64,000 nt of DNA from Guadua angustifolia (GCA_036346375.1 CM070500.1:83742437-83806436); one strand, 5' to 3'. Counted from the stretch's first letter, positions 49,408 through 61,415 are shown. Numbers and translations are program-made. The notes: generated by a model from the letters alone, not told the origin.

Positions 49408-50337
49408 CGTGCAATTCAAAGGAAATCCTGAACATGGATCATACAACTATAAATCATGGTATGCAATCTACTTATGAAGCCGCAAGAGATAAAACAAAAC
49501 AAATTTAAGCTGAAAACAACTAAATATGGATCATACTACTGTAAATCCTTTGATCCAAGCACACCTGAACCAATGGAAATCAAAGAAAATTCTTCCTCAC
49601 AATTCACCACACAATGCCTACATTCACAAACATCTCCCTAAACAAAATAGAACAAAAAAAAGCTTGCTTTGATCAATAATCTCATGACATCAACCCTTGC
49701 TCCCTTGCTGAAAATGTTGTTCCAAAAAATCACATTACCTTGATAATCACAAATTTTCTTGATATATACCACATTCAAACTATGATGATGAATCCATTTC
49801 ATAAACTAATCAAGTTCATTAACACAACATAACATAGATCATGGTCAATAACACTGACTTGTTCCTTCTTACATCAAAATAAGACACATGTATCCACACA
49901 AACATTTGTCATGAGAAACATTAAAAAAATCATTGCTCTGTCATGCATTGTCTCAACTCTCAACATAACTGGAGATATGTATTCACCAATGTGAACTTCA
50001 GCTCCTTAGTTGATAAATGCAAGAACTACATGTTTGTAGGCGATATGCTAACCTAAAATACAAGTATATCACAATCACAAACTCGTTATGCGTACATGAA
50101 ACAAGCAATCCTAAAACTGAAATATTCAAACATGAACAAAAGCAAGCATATCCTAATTGCCACACTATTAGAGGCATCTTTACTTTCTTACCATGATTCA
50201 CCCGCTAAATACAAGTGCACCATGGACCTTAATTCACACACACACACACAATATATATTTATTTAAGTGGTATATTAGAGGTGGGAGTATGTACTCCCGG
50301 GAGTACGGAAAAGGCTTCCTAGATATATGTATGTGTA

Positions 50338-50375
<38 letters not shown>

Positions 50376-50417
50376 CACATACATACATATATATATATGT
50401 GTATATATATATATATG

Positions 50418-50449
<32 letters not shown>

Positions 50450-53181
50450 TGTATATATATACATATATATATATGAAAATGATTCCATACTCTTGAGTGT
50501 ATTTACTCCCACCTCTAATATACCGTTTAAATGATGTTGTTATACCTCTTTATCCTTTTGAGTATACTCTAATACTAATTATAAGATACTTTAAAGTGAA
50601 TTCACGAAAAATTTCATGAAAGTCCACCCTTTATAGCAATATTTGTTTATATATTCCTTTTACATATGGAAAAGGGTATATAGTAAAAAAATAAAGGGTT
50701 CTCATGAAAATTTTTCAACCGTGTTCATTGGAATATCTTAGAATTATTATTGGAGTATACTGAAAGTGATAAAGGAGTATAAAGCGTTCATTTAAGTGGT
50801 ATATTAGAGGTGGAGTATATACTCTAACCATGCAAGCGCTAATTAGCACAAAGCGGATGCCGACTACATGGCCAAAACCAACTAGTTAATGCATTTGTAG
50901 TTTGTACATAAAGATGTTTTTTCATTATTTTAGGCATAAATTTTTATTGGTAGCTCTGATTCACGAACGGTTTTTACCAGTAGCTTACTACTGATGAGAC
51001 CAATATGTTGATATAAGTCTCGATAATATATACCATATGAATCAGATTTTACTATTTATATACATACACTTTACTATCAATGTACGTAGATTTTACTATC
51101 TGAACCTTTTGCATGATAGTAAAATCTATATATATACAGTGATAGTAAATTAGAGTGCATTTGGCAGTAACTTTAGAATAAATTCATCACATGGCTATAA
51201 TACACTACTGTAAGATTCGGTAGTACAATATAAAGACGTAACCAGTAAATTGAAGTACATTTGGCAATAAATTTTGACAAGTATGTTAGGCTTCTTGCTA
51301 CGGCCGCTACGATTCCCGTGAATCTCCATTCTTTCTTATACTACCAAAACTAAACTACTACTAGCTTAAACCAGCAGCAGTAGCCACAATGAATGGACGC
51401 ATGCTATTGCTAGCACACACACACTTATATGCTGCAGCTAGCTAACATGGAGGCGAAGACGTCAGCTAGCTAGATGGATGGATGGAGCCTGCATGTACAT
51501 ATATATGTGGCATATGCGGATTGTTGTCAAGTCAGGCAAGGAAGCCGAGCTTATATATATGTTTCTGTCAAAAACAATGTATCAGGCAAGTCAGGTATCA
51601 GCTATATATAGAATGTTGTATAGATCAAATAGTGAAAGCAAAACGCAATGAACTCATGTTTTACTAGAGAAAGTAAACAATACTGTTGTTTAGTAAAATA
51701 TAGTTACTAAATTTTTAGTAATATGCAGTTCAGCTAAAACGTAGTTACTAAATGTTTTACTGACTGGATTGACTAAACGTTTTACTGACATAACTACATG
51801 CGTTAGTAAAATATAATAATATGCGTTCGGTTAACATAAGTCGCAATCAAATATAGTAATATGCGTTCGCTAAAGAAATGAATTAATAAATGATAGTAAA
51901 ACATAACACATCATGTCGAAGACTGTAGTAAAAATATAACATATTGTGCCATCATTTCATAGAAAGTACGCCTATGACCATTATGCGGTTCCAAGTATAT
52001 AATAGTAAATTTAAGCTATTCAAATCGTAATGCTACACAATAGGCATGGTAAAATTTGTCAACTGTTTGCATTTGTAATGTAGTAATTACTGTTTATTCA
52101 TCTAGTAACAGATTCCAAATGAAATAAGTAACGAGCCATACATTACTACCTTATTTACTACATTTTACTATAAGACAACAAGATGGAATTACTTGAATCA
52201 GTAAGGCAGTCAAACCACTAAAAAATGTGTTTTTGTAGTTTGTACATGTATTTGTTTGTTCTTTATTTTAGCCATAACTTTTTATTCAAGTTCGATTCAC
52301 GAACAATTTTTATCAAGATTACTACGGAGAGGAACAAAATAATATAAGTCTCGCTAATTAATAAACAGAAATTGATGTTCATTTGTAGAAAAATTTAATT
52401 TATGCAAGTTTATTACGAAACTTATATTATGTTGTTCCTCTCATCTCAGAATCTATCGCTGAAATTCGTAGTGAATTGAGCTCTAATAAAAAGTTATAAC
52501 TAAACAAAGAAAAAACAGATTCATATACAAACTAAGAATAGGTTTATTAATTGGTTGGCTACGGTTCTGATGCAGTAATAGTTTCATTAGTTCTTTATAG
52601 TAAGAAATAGTAAAGAAAGCACTAAAAATTAGTGTATAAAACAATAAAAGAACTATCATCAAGATAACATTTTACTTTTAGACCACTATTAAAAGTAAGA
52701 TATGTAACGCCAAAATAAATTCTAACTACCATTTACACATACGTTTACTTCCATCAAGCATAATTTTTTACTTTTAGACCTTTATTATAAGTAAGCTATA
52801 TACTTTTTTACTATCAATACTAGTCATTGATGGTTTTCATAGATCGTGTACATGCAACGCCGCATTTTATTATTGGCCTGGTTAATTCATTAGTGAAATT
52901 TATGCCGGTGTTGATGCTATGGACCGCACTTTTTTTGGGCAGAGCTTGCGCCTTTTGTCTAGAGGTTAAGGCGTCTCAATCCATAGTTTCTATGAGCAGG
53001 TTTAGAGAAGAGAGAAACAATGAAACCAATACATAGTTTCCTAACCTATAGTTTCCATAAGCAGTGTCTAGAGGAGAGAGAGTAATAAACCAATGCATGC
53101 ACCACAAACACAACTTGGTTAGTGTGCGAAACGCCCAACCCCGATTTTGCTAGTTTCTTGTGTCTTGGTACCAGATCGAAC
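49408..53181 (+). repeat. Duplicated host segment, copy C (3.77 kb)
   Basis: Starts CGTGCAATTCAAAGG like copy A and follows it to about position 37390 of copy A, ending in TTGGTACCAGATCGA. Contains the microsatellite MITE and the palindromic MITE but stops before the DUF26 exon. At several sites it keeps CAG/CTG where A and B show CG. A minus-strand copia gag follows. Confidence 0.9.
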
Positions 53182-55851
53182 TTTCACCAAAAGCATTAAC
53201 TCCCCTCAAATGGATAACCAATGAAATCAACAGAGAGGAGATGATGATATACATGTGCTTGAGTTATCATGATATGTTCGAGTTAAGCATAAGCATGAAT
53301 CATGACAAATAAGTTACGAGCATGAAAGGCATGATATAAGATATAACATTATTGAACATGCCAGGGGAATACAAATGATCATATGAACAATCTTTTCATC
53401 TCATGCCACAATCAGATATCTGAGAATATAAAGAACATGAGTGTATAAAATAGTTCACAAAGTAGATGAAGAATTATTGCACATGCCTCTTAAAAAACCA
53501 TCTCAAGGGTGAGAACCATCCAAGTCTTGATCCCATTTTGCAAAGACCAAGATCCACTAAGCTCGTTCTCCAACCCAATCTGAAAAGCCTACATAGCACA
53601 AGAAGATGTCGAGGCCTCGATCTGGGGTTAGAAATAAAGCATTTGGGAATCCGATGTTGAGACACCGACGAGTAGGCACAACACAGTATGCTTGTTCACA
53701 AAACAGATTTGCCCTTTCTTGTGTTTCTTTCAACAAAAGATGTTTGCATCACCCTAGGCACAAAATGAGGATGCTTGTTCACAAAATCAGATTTGCTCTT
53801 TCCCGTGTTTCTTGCAACAAAATGTGTTTGCATCACCCTAGGCACAAAATGAGGAGTGAAATGTGCCTTCCTGAAATTAGACCTAGCCTTAGCCTTTTCT
53901 TTCTTTTGTTGTTTGGCTAGCCTAAAGCAAAAATCTACTAAGTGTCCATCTCTACCACAATGAGTGCAAGTATACTTAACTTGATGTTTAGCTTTAGGAG
54001 CAAGTAACATTTGCATTCAACATAGTAGAAGATAACACACGCAGACTTGAAAAGCAGTTTTCTTAGGCTCATTGACAATTTGAATTTTCCACTTTCAAGT
54101 GTCTTCTAGCAGTTGGAGCATGTGATTTATGATGAGCATAAGAATCAAAACCTAAACCTTTGTGATGAGTCTTGACTTTTGATTGATCTAAAATCATGTT
54201 TAGGTTTTTCTTTCGATAGTGAACCGTTCTAAAGATTTTCCAAGTAATCAACCTTTAGAAAAGTTAAGCAGTTATTACATGGAACATCCACTTTTCCTTT
54301 TTGTTTTGCGACAAGTTGAGCATGAGAGAACTTCATGAGTGAGCATAGCATCGTCATTTGAGAAACCCTAGCATTTGCATCATGCAACTTCAATTCGATA
54401 TAGCACATTTAGAACAATGAGTTGTATCATGCAAATCAACAGTTGAACACTAGCGTTTTTAACATGTTTCTCATTTTCTTTCTTTTCAGCATTGACTTGT
54501 TCTAACAAAGAAACATGTTCTTTCCTAAGCACGATAAGCTCACTTAAATTAAGTCACATGATTTGCAAGCATCATCATCGAGAATCAAAGATTTAAGTCT
54601 AGCAATTTCAGCATTCAAAGATTCCACAAGAACATCATGTTTCTTAATTTTCTTGTCGCGTTTGTCAAGCAATTTTCCAAGACGAACAATAACAATAGTT
54701 AATTCATCGTAAGAAGGTTCTACCTCATTGAAGTCGCTGTCATGATCGTCCTCGGTGAAACTTACATCACTCCTAGCCATGAGACACAATCCTGTCAATT
54801 CATGTTTGCTTGGAGTTGTTGTGTCATCTTCACTACTCTCTGAATCCACATTACTCAAATTGACTTGTTCAAGAGCGGAAAGGACCCGGTAGACAACTTT
54901 GTTGTTGATGAAGCTCTTTTTCTTTCTATTGCTTAGAGAAAACTTCTTCTTCTCTTTTCTTTTGTCATTGTCCTCCTCTCTTGATGCTTTACTGCGAGTT
55001 TAGGACAATTTGACGCATGTGGTTGAGATCACCACACTCATAGCACCTTGGAGGCCATCACCAACTTTCTTTCTCATTCTCACATTCGCAAGGCTTTATA
55101 AAAGCGAGAAGAAAGTGATGCCAAGTCTTCTTCCGGAAATTTCTCAATCTGTTCATCGGTTAGTAAAGACAAGAAGGACAAGACAAAGCTTGAAGAAGCA
55201 CTATTTTGAGACATGCTAGCTTGAGAGGTTAATGCAATTGATTTATAATCATCCTCCTAGCAAGAACATCCAATTCATGAGTTTTTAGCTTAGAGAAAAG
55301 AACATCTCATGAAGGTCACTCATGACAGTTGATTCTCTAATGGATGTAACTTTCATCTCCCAAATAGACATGTCTAATGCACCAAGCAATTGTCTAGCAT
55401 TAGTAGCCTCATCAAAGAAAACTCCAACAGCACGTAAGTTGCTAAGAATCTTATTGAAACGTGCAAAGAAATCATCTAGTGACTCACCAGGCTTCATCTC
55501 AAATCGCATGTATTCTTTCTTATATATATCTTGGCGAACCTCTTTGATAGTGTTAGATCCTCATGATAATCACAAAGAGATTTCCATACCTCATATCTGA
55601 GACTTGAGATGGATGATGCTGATCAAGTCACTTCTTCCCAAACCTTGGATGATCAAATTTTGTGCTCGCTATTCGCTTCAACTTGTGCTTGATTGGTTTC
55701 ATTGACTTGATCATTCTCGGGAACTTGATATGGTTTGTACACCTTCTCCCAGATTGCAAAGCCCGAGCTTGAATGTATGCCTCCATCTTCGCTTTCCAAA
55801 GCGAAAATCAACACCATCGAAAACACAAGGTTTTGTCGAATACCTATCCAT
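53182..55851 (-). pseudogene. Copia (SIRE/Opie-like) gag, minus strand
   Basis: RNA-packaging protein of a Ty1/copia element. A likely start is the ATG at 55851 (MDRYSTKPCVFDGVDF), 44 bp after the primer-binding site. Then AYIQARALQIWEKV in a shifted frame; a UBN2-type gag domain at 55509-55285 (MKPGESLDDFFARFNKIL, then LLGALDMSIWEMKV); a first zinc knuckle near 55060-55010 (CYECGDLNHMRQ, with the last Cys in another frame); an acidic and coiled-coil stretch at 54858-54544 (EPSYDELTIVIVRLGKLL); and a second knuckle at about 53968-53927 (CTHCGRDGHLVDFC). After it, a repeated phrase HFVPRVMQT(H/S)FV occurs twice. Several frame changes. No pol text to the left, because copy C of the host segment intervenes. 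Confidence 0.85.
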
Positions 55852-55894
55852 CGCTCTGATTCTAATTACGGTTAAGATTAATTAGAAAAACCTT

Positions 55895-55905
55895 GCTCGA
55901 TACCA
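55895..55905 (-). promoter_or_regulatory. Copia primer-binding site (initiator tRNA-Met type)
   Basis: Minus strand reads TGGTATCGAGC, one A short of the usual TGGTATCAGAGC, and lies two bases inside the LTR end. The missing base is the A of a CAG. Confidence 0.8.
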
Positions 55906-55907
55906 CT

Positions 55908-56630
55908 TGTAGGATCGAAATATACTAATGTAGCAATCAGAGAGGGGGTGAATGATTGCACGGAAGCTAAAATCAAATTTTCGATCTTTTCAAACACCCC
56001 AATTTAAACTCAAATTGCTTGAAGACCAGATTACGAAATTGGGAGACCACCTCACGCAGTTGGGAGACCGATGAGCGATCTGGGCGACGATGAACACTTG
56101 AGGCGACCGAGAGACACTGGCGACCGGTTTGGGCACTGGCAGCGATAGGACACCTGGCGACCAGTTTGAGCACTTGGGCGGCAGAGGACACTGGGCGACC
56201 AGTTTGGGCACTTGGGCGAGCAGTAGGACACTGGGCGAGCACGCAGCGCTGTTGGGCGACCACGCACCTGTTGGGCGACCACGCGCGCATCTGGGCGAGC
56301 AGACCAATATATGTGTACTCAAATATTAATTACGGAAGATCCAGCCGTTGGATTGATGTGAAATTTTAACTGTAGAAACTAAACTTAATTCCTCAGCTAA
56401 CACAAAAAGAATCAAGTCAATCGGATCTACGGATATAAAGTTATGACCTTCGCAAGATGACCAAACTTGGGCGACCACGCGAGCGATCGAGGCGAAGCGG
56501 GACATCAATCTGGCGACTACAAATTACAGAAGATCTAACCATTGGATTGATGTGAAATTTTAACTATAGAAAGTAGACTCAATTCCTAAGTGAACAAAAA
56601 GAATCAGATCGATCGAGCTACGGATCTAAA
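55908..56630 (-). mobile_element. 5' LTR of the minus-strand copia element, cut by the scaffold gap
   Basis: Plus strand starts TGTAGGATCG next to the primer-binding site, so on the minus strand the LTR ends CGATCCTACA. AGGGGGTGAATGATTGC at about 55944 is the complement of the CACCCCC phrase near copia LTR ends. It holds a GGGCGACC-rich repeat zone at 56040-56300 and two ~110-bp direct repeats at about 56326-56440 and 56518-56630. The other end lies in the gap. Confidence 0.75.
56040..56300. repeat. GGGCGACC-type short tandem repeats in the copia LTR
   Basis: About a dozen units of 18-40 bp built from TGGGCGACCAGTTTGG and CACTTGGGCGAGCAG variants, irregular in length. They create overlapping false frames on both strands. 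Confidence 0.65.
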
Positions 56631-56730
56631 NNNNNNNNNNNNNNNNNNNNNNNNNNNNNNNNNNNNNNNNNNNNNNNNNNNNNNNNNNNNNNNNNNNNNN
56701 NNNNNNNNNNNNNNNNNNNNNNNNNNNNNN
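56631..56730. other. Assembly gap of 100 N
   Basis: Exactly 100 unknown bases, the conventional filler of scaffolding tools for a gap of unknown size. The order and distance of the sequence on the two sides are therefore not proven by this window. Confidence 0.98.
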
Positions 56731-57030
56731 GCTACAACGGTGGTAGGGCAGCGAGGCGGCGGTGGCTCCGCAGGCAATGGGCTTAAGGGAGGGCAGTGGG
56801 CGGCGAGAATTGACAAAGGCGGGGAGATGGTCAATGGCAAGGGCTTCAGTGATGGTGGCGCCACCAGAGCCGAGGAGGAGGAGGCGGACAACTTCGATGC
56901 CCAGGGTGCCATCGGCCACATTGGGGATTGGTAGCGGCGGCGGTGATGCGTGGGAGGAGCTTGTGGCTCGCCATCAATAGAAACAAATCCGACTAATGTA
57001 TAGTTATTCTTAAAGAAAAATACGAAAGGG
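56731..57030. other. GC-rich exon-like fragment after the gap
   Basis: 56731-56935 is GC-rich and open in more than one frame. Plus strand gives a Gly-rich peptide ending GAIGHIGDW and a stop. Minus strand gives an ATG at 56919 and MADGTLGIEVVRLLLLGSGG. No family recognised, strand undecided. The rest to 57030 is non-coding. Confidence 0.3.
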
Positions 57031-57752
57031 CGACGTCAGATGTTCCAGGAACCTAGATTTTTTACTAAGGAAATTAACAGTAGTGCCAGAGAAATTTAGT
57101 CGCTGACAGAACAACGGTGAGCAGGGTGCTTCACCCTACTGACTGATCTGCTGACACACTGTGCCCTGGTTACTCACTGAATTGTGCTTCACCTACTGGC
57201 CAAGTTTATTGCTTCCGCGTTTCAAAAAAATGTTACTATCATTTTTTTTATATGAATGCAACTAGTACCAATTTTGATTTAGCTCGAGATTTACAAAACT
57301 ACAAGGTGTTGGTGCTGCCAAGAAAACTAAGCTCGCACAAGGAAACAACTTTCCTATCCTGTAGAGAATTTTTACTGTACACTACCATGGTAGTATATAG
57401 CGGTAGTAGAAATTAAATCTGACCGTTGATTTGTCGAGGGCATTCTGGTATTTTGGTTTGGGGTCGGGGCGGTGCTGAATGCCATTTTGCTCAATTACCA
57501 TTATACCCCTCCACGAGACACATGGTTGGGTGCTGACTCAGAAAATTATTTACCATTATACCCTTCCACGGGTTATACTACCCATACTACATATGGTAGT
57601 ATAGTCAAATCTAATTTAATCTCAACCTTTAGATCTAAAGAAATGGACAGTCCATATTCATTCTTGTGTATTGTAAAAGAGCTCTATCTATAAGCCTGTA
57701 ACAATGCCATACTACTCATTCCCTGTTCCTAGCTCGCGATCAATGCACGACG
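57031..57752. repeat. Duplicated ~700-bp segment, copy 1
   Basis: Shares with 59641-60312 the words TTTTTTACTAAGGAA, TCGCTGACAGAACAACGG, GAGCAGGGTGCTTCACCCTA and AGCCTGTAACAATGCCATAC in the same order. Each copy carries a MITE the other lacks (57364-57683 here, 59856-60133 there), so each serves as the empty site of the other's insertion. Confidence 0.85.
57364..57683. mobile_element. MULE-like MITE (320 bp)
   Basis: Inverted ends GAGAATTTTTACTGTACAC and (inverted) AGCTCTTTTACAATACAC. Flanked by CTATCCTGTA (57354-57363) and CTATCTATA (57684-57692), about 9 bp. The empty site CTATCTGTAAGCC is present in copy 2 at about 60251. A 9-bp duplication suggests the Mutator superfamily. Confidence 0.65.
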
Positions 57753-58827
57753 TAGGTGACGACGAGCGCGGCAACCATGAGCACTGCGCCGCCTGCGCCT
57801 TGCCGGACACGAGCGCCGCCGCAAGAAGCTTCACGTAAGCGCTCACCGACCTCATCGATCTTTCTCTCCGGAGAAGTCGATCGACAAGGTAGAAGAATCT
57901 GGATATTAAAACCGCCGTCGCCGCCGCTGCCACATGTTTTGATTGGTGCAGGTATTGGGCGTATTTATAGGGGATTTGGAAGCTTGAATTCCCAGTCAAA
58001 TGCGCGCTGTTTTGAAGGCAGATACTGAGCTTTTTACTTAAGGTATGTACAATAGTTTATCTTTGACAATCACTTAGAGATAGCTCTATTCACAAAATCT
58101 TCAGTAATTCGTCTCTAACGTTACTGCTCTAACTATGTCATATTATTTTTATCACATTGTTCCTCTACACTATCACCTTTTGCATTAATTTGTATAATCA
58201 GCTTGTCTCTTATATAAGAGAAAGTACATTCTCTTTACTCTCCTCGTTTCCCCTTACTAACATGCTATAGTTAACTGTTAGCTGAAATGACACTATTGAA
58301 GATGTTTTTAGACACCACCACCTTTTTTAGAGACAGGAGACGGTTACGTGGATTTCCAAATGAAACCACATTCAAACTAAACTTTTATTTTTAAGAAATT
58401 TTACATTGCTACCGTGTAATATAAATCAGATCTAATTATTAATTTATTAAGATTAGTTCTACTATACTTTACTATCAAAGAAAATATAAATAAACAAATC
58501 TGATATGATGAAATAAAAAAGAATGTGTTCCATATTAAATTTAGTGTATCTAGAAGTGGGGGCGGAGCCAGCCTGTAATCAGGCCTCGGACCGGTCCAGC
58601 TAGTCCAACGGTCCACGGCCTGCAACAAAGAGAAGAGAGATTGGTAATTCACGGGCCACGGCTCTTAGCTCGGATGGCCCGAGATCTAGATCCGTCGCTG
58701 CCTATGATTTTAGAAAAGCCGAGCGTGCGACCATATCAAGGCTTTAGGCTGAAGGCCTCTGCAATGATGCAATATCAACCAATGTTTCTAAAAGGCTTAA
58801 CCCATAAGCGGAAGCGTAAGTGGGTTA
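57753..58827. other. Unassigned sequence with a GC-rich exon-like patch
   Basis: 57753-57960 is GC-rich; on the minus strand one frame ends in the hydrophobic peptide AVLMVAALVVTYVVH and a stop near 57753, another frame is open for 95 codons. Neither matches a family I know. 57960-58560 is AT-rich filler. 58560-58790 holds a GC-rich patch starting GGGGGCGGAGCC, a word often seen at ends of grass DNA elements. Confidence 0.35.
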
Positions 58828-59382
58828 GAGCATCTCCAGCAGAGTCCCTAAATCAGCCTCTAAACTTTAAAATAGGGACTTTAGTACAAAATACAGATCC
58901 AGCAGGACCCCTAATCTAGCCCCTAAAATTAGGAGGCCCCTAAATTTGCCTCAGCCCCAATTCCCAGAGGGCCCCTAAACCAGCCCCTAAATCTTAAAAT
59001 ATGGAGTTAAGTGAAGGATGGTTTGCATTAGTTATTCTTGTTGGCGTGTCTTTCTTTGGATGAGTTGCAACTATTGCATCTGCATCTGCTGCTGAAAATT
59101 TTAAAAATTTTAAATTTAAATTTTAAATATCATGTTTTTAAATTGTAAATGTTAATATGCTTATGTTTTATGTATTACAAATATTTTTGATTGAATTTTA
59201 GTGGTGTCAAATGAAGATTATACAAAGCGGATATGTCAAAATAGGAGAAAAAGTAAAATAGAGACTAAGATTTAGGGGATGTTCTTTGGACTTATACTCT
59301 GAAAATAAGACCCTAAAAAATAGGAGGAGTCCCTAAATCCAAAATAAAAACTCTGTTTTAGAGACCCTTGCTGAAGATGCTC
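58828..59382. mobile_element. Tourist-like MITE (555 bp, TSD TTA)
   Basis: Inverted ends GAGCATCTCCAGCAG and TTGCTGAAGATGCTC, flanked by TTA at 58825-58827 and 59383-59385. The TTA duplication and these ends fit PIF/Harbinger-derived MITEs. Inside, CCCCTAAA words recur near both ends. No coding sequence. Confidence 0.8.
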
Positions 59383-59500
59383 TTAGTGCGGGTAGCCCTC
59401 CTCGTCTGGTCGCTCATCCCCTACTCGTTCTCAACTGACTCCACCTCCTCTCCCGCCCGAGCCGAGCTCTCTCGAAGCTTCCAGCTCCCTCGCCGCCACG

Positions 59501-59636
59501 ATGCAGCCGCGGTGGCAGTCCATGCTCTCCTTCCTCGAGAAGCAGCCGCCGCCGCGCCAGAACCCGACAGAGGAGGGCACGGCACCCGAGAAGCCCCCGC
59601 GGCTCCTCGCCCGTTGGCATCATGGAGAGGTTCAAA
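59501..59636 (+). pseudogene. Possible first exon of an MSH7-like mismatch-repair gene
   Basis: Opens MQPRWQSMLSFLEKQPPP in a GC-rich patch typical of a grass first exon. The SMLSFLEK part resembles the S-I-L-S-F-F-Q-K near the N-terminus of plant MSH7, where a PCNA-binding (PIP) box sits, though the leading Gln is out of place here. After about 45 codons it runs into the duplicated segment that starts near 59641. A MutS domain I exon of the same family lies 2.8 kb downstream on the same strand, which raises the odds. On its own the match is weak. Confidence 0.45.
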
Positions 59637-59640
59637 TGCC

Positions 59641-60312
59641 TAGATTTTTTACTAAGGAACCTAGATTTTTTACTAAGGAAATTAATAGTAGTGCCGGAGA
59701 AATTCAGTCGCTGACAGAACAACGGTGAGCAGGGTGCTTCACCCTACTGACTAATCTGTTGACACACGGTGCCCTGGTTACACACTAAATTGTGCTTCAT
59801 CTACTGGCCAAGTTTATCGCTTCCGCGTTTCACAAAAATTGTGACTATCATTTTTGGCAATGTATCCTGTGCACACAAATATTTGGTGAAAACCTGGTGC
59901 ACACCAACAGAAAAGTTTCAAAAATTCTGAAAAAAATCATGGATGTACATATTTTATTACCCCATCTACATATAAAATTTCATGATCAAATTCATCCTAT
60001 ACTAGAAGTTACAAAAAAGCAAAATTGATCATGAGCATGAACTATTTTTTCATGATCAAGTTTGTCTTTTTTACTCTTAGCACAGTGTGCATTTGATCAT
60101 TTCACCAAATATTTAATGCATGTGATACGCTACATCATTTTTTATATATGGATGCAGCTAGTACCAATTTTGATTTAGCTCGAGATTTACAAAACTACAA
60201 GGTGTTGGTGCTGCCAAGAAAACTAAGCTCGCACAAGGAAACAACTTTCCTATCTGTAAGCCTGTAACAATGCCATACTACTCATTCCCTGTTCCTAGCT
60301 CGCGATCAATGC
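59641..60312. repeat. Duplicated ~700-bp segment, copy 2
   Basis: Counterpart of 57031-57752. It begins with a doubled 21-bp word around CCTAGATTTTTTACTAAGGAA (about 59639-59680) and ends ...CTAGCTCGCGATCAATGC, after which the copies part. Confidence 0.85.
59856..60133. mobile_element. MULE-like MITE (278 bp, 9-bp TSD)
   Basis: Flanked by ATCATTTTT at 59847-59855 and 60134-60142. Ends are diverged inverted repeats sharing GTATC and AAATATTTGGTGAAA. The empty site (ACTATCATTTTTTTTATA) is seen in copy 1 at about 57234-57251. No coding sequence. Confidence 0.8.
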
Positions 60313-60320
60313 TGACACGC

Positions 60321-61415
60321 ATGAGTATTATAAACTTCAAGCTATATTGCAACGACACCATGTTCTTCCATAAGTTTGTGGATGAGACGGGCAAAAGTCA
60401 AGATTCATCATACTTGCACAAGGTACTTGCTCTTATTGCCCCTATTCTGATATCTATTTGAATTACGCGTGAAGTAATGGAGATTTTCATTTTGTTTGTT
60501 GATGCAGGAAATTATCTCAGTGGTCAACGAGGTTGGTGTGCAAAATATTATACAGCTTGCTGTGGAAAATGGTACGAACTACAAGAAGGCATACAGACTA
60601 ATCGCATGTGAGCACCGCAATATCGTGTGGCAGCTTTGTGTGGCCCACACGATTAATTTGATGCTGAAACAAATTGGAGAGTTCTCTGTCCACGCCACTG
60701 TCATTGAGAGTACTAGAAAAATCCAATCCGGTAATAGATGGAGAAAGAGAGATCCAATGCTGACCCAATACTTGATGAGGAGGACATAGAGACAGAGAGT
60801 GATACCCCCTCCCATTACACATCATGATAGACCTGGTAGACACTCTTGCGTTGCGACAGGATACTGGAACTGCAAGCATCATTGAATGGGCAAACACGAC
60901 AATAGGGGACACTTATATGGGAAAAAGGAAGCACCAAACAGTACCAACGAGGGAGCAAGAAAAAAGGAGAGCTCCCTCAAAAGGAAAGAGGAAGCTTCCC
61001 AAACAATAGGCACAGTATGTAGAGACTGATGGCTCAACTGATAGTACTCCCACAGCTCGTTAGAGCCCACCGTACGAATAATCCAATGACAGTAGCTCCA
61101 AGACAAACAATGATGACGATCATACCCCTGCTCCTGATGCCGTCATATCTCCCACTTCCCACTCAGCAGCTCCTGTTGCCATACAATTTACAGAGGAGTT
61201 CCAGTAAACTCATGCCACACAGGACAGAGATCATGGGGTTCCACAATTACCCAGGACGACTACTGTAGCCAAGGGGAGGGCCTATCGACACGGCTATGAT
61301 GCACTGTGGCATAGTTGTAGCTCGTATAGTGTCGCCGAGACACTAGAGAGTTATGACTCATATGGCCAATATGACTACTCTATCCCGAATTCATCCACAC
61401 AACCTACTACTTAAT
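60321..61415 (+). pseudogene. hAT transposase remnant (DUF659 part and C-terminal tail)
   Basis: Exon 60321-60422 (CNDTMFFHKFVDETGKSQD) and exon from 60508 (EIISVVNEVGVQNIIQL, then NYKKAYRLIACEHRNIVWQL, CVAHTINLMLKQIGEF) are joined by an 85-bp GT-AG intron. This is the DUF659 region of plant hAT transposases, with the C-x2-H motif of CVAH; where most relatives have TDN, this one has VEN. After TRKI (about 60720) the sequence jumps to the acidic C-terminal tail (LDEEDIETESDTPSHY and later YDSYGQYDYSIPNSS) with several stops. The N-terminal BED finger and the central catalytic part are missing. Confidence 0.8.

Noticed and set aside
56590..56934. Frames crossing the 100-N gap
   Set aside because: The middle is unknown sequence, so continuity of the frame has no support.
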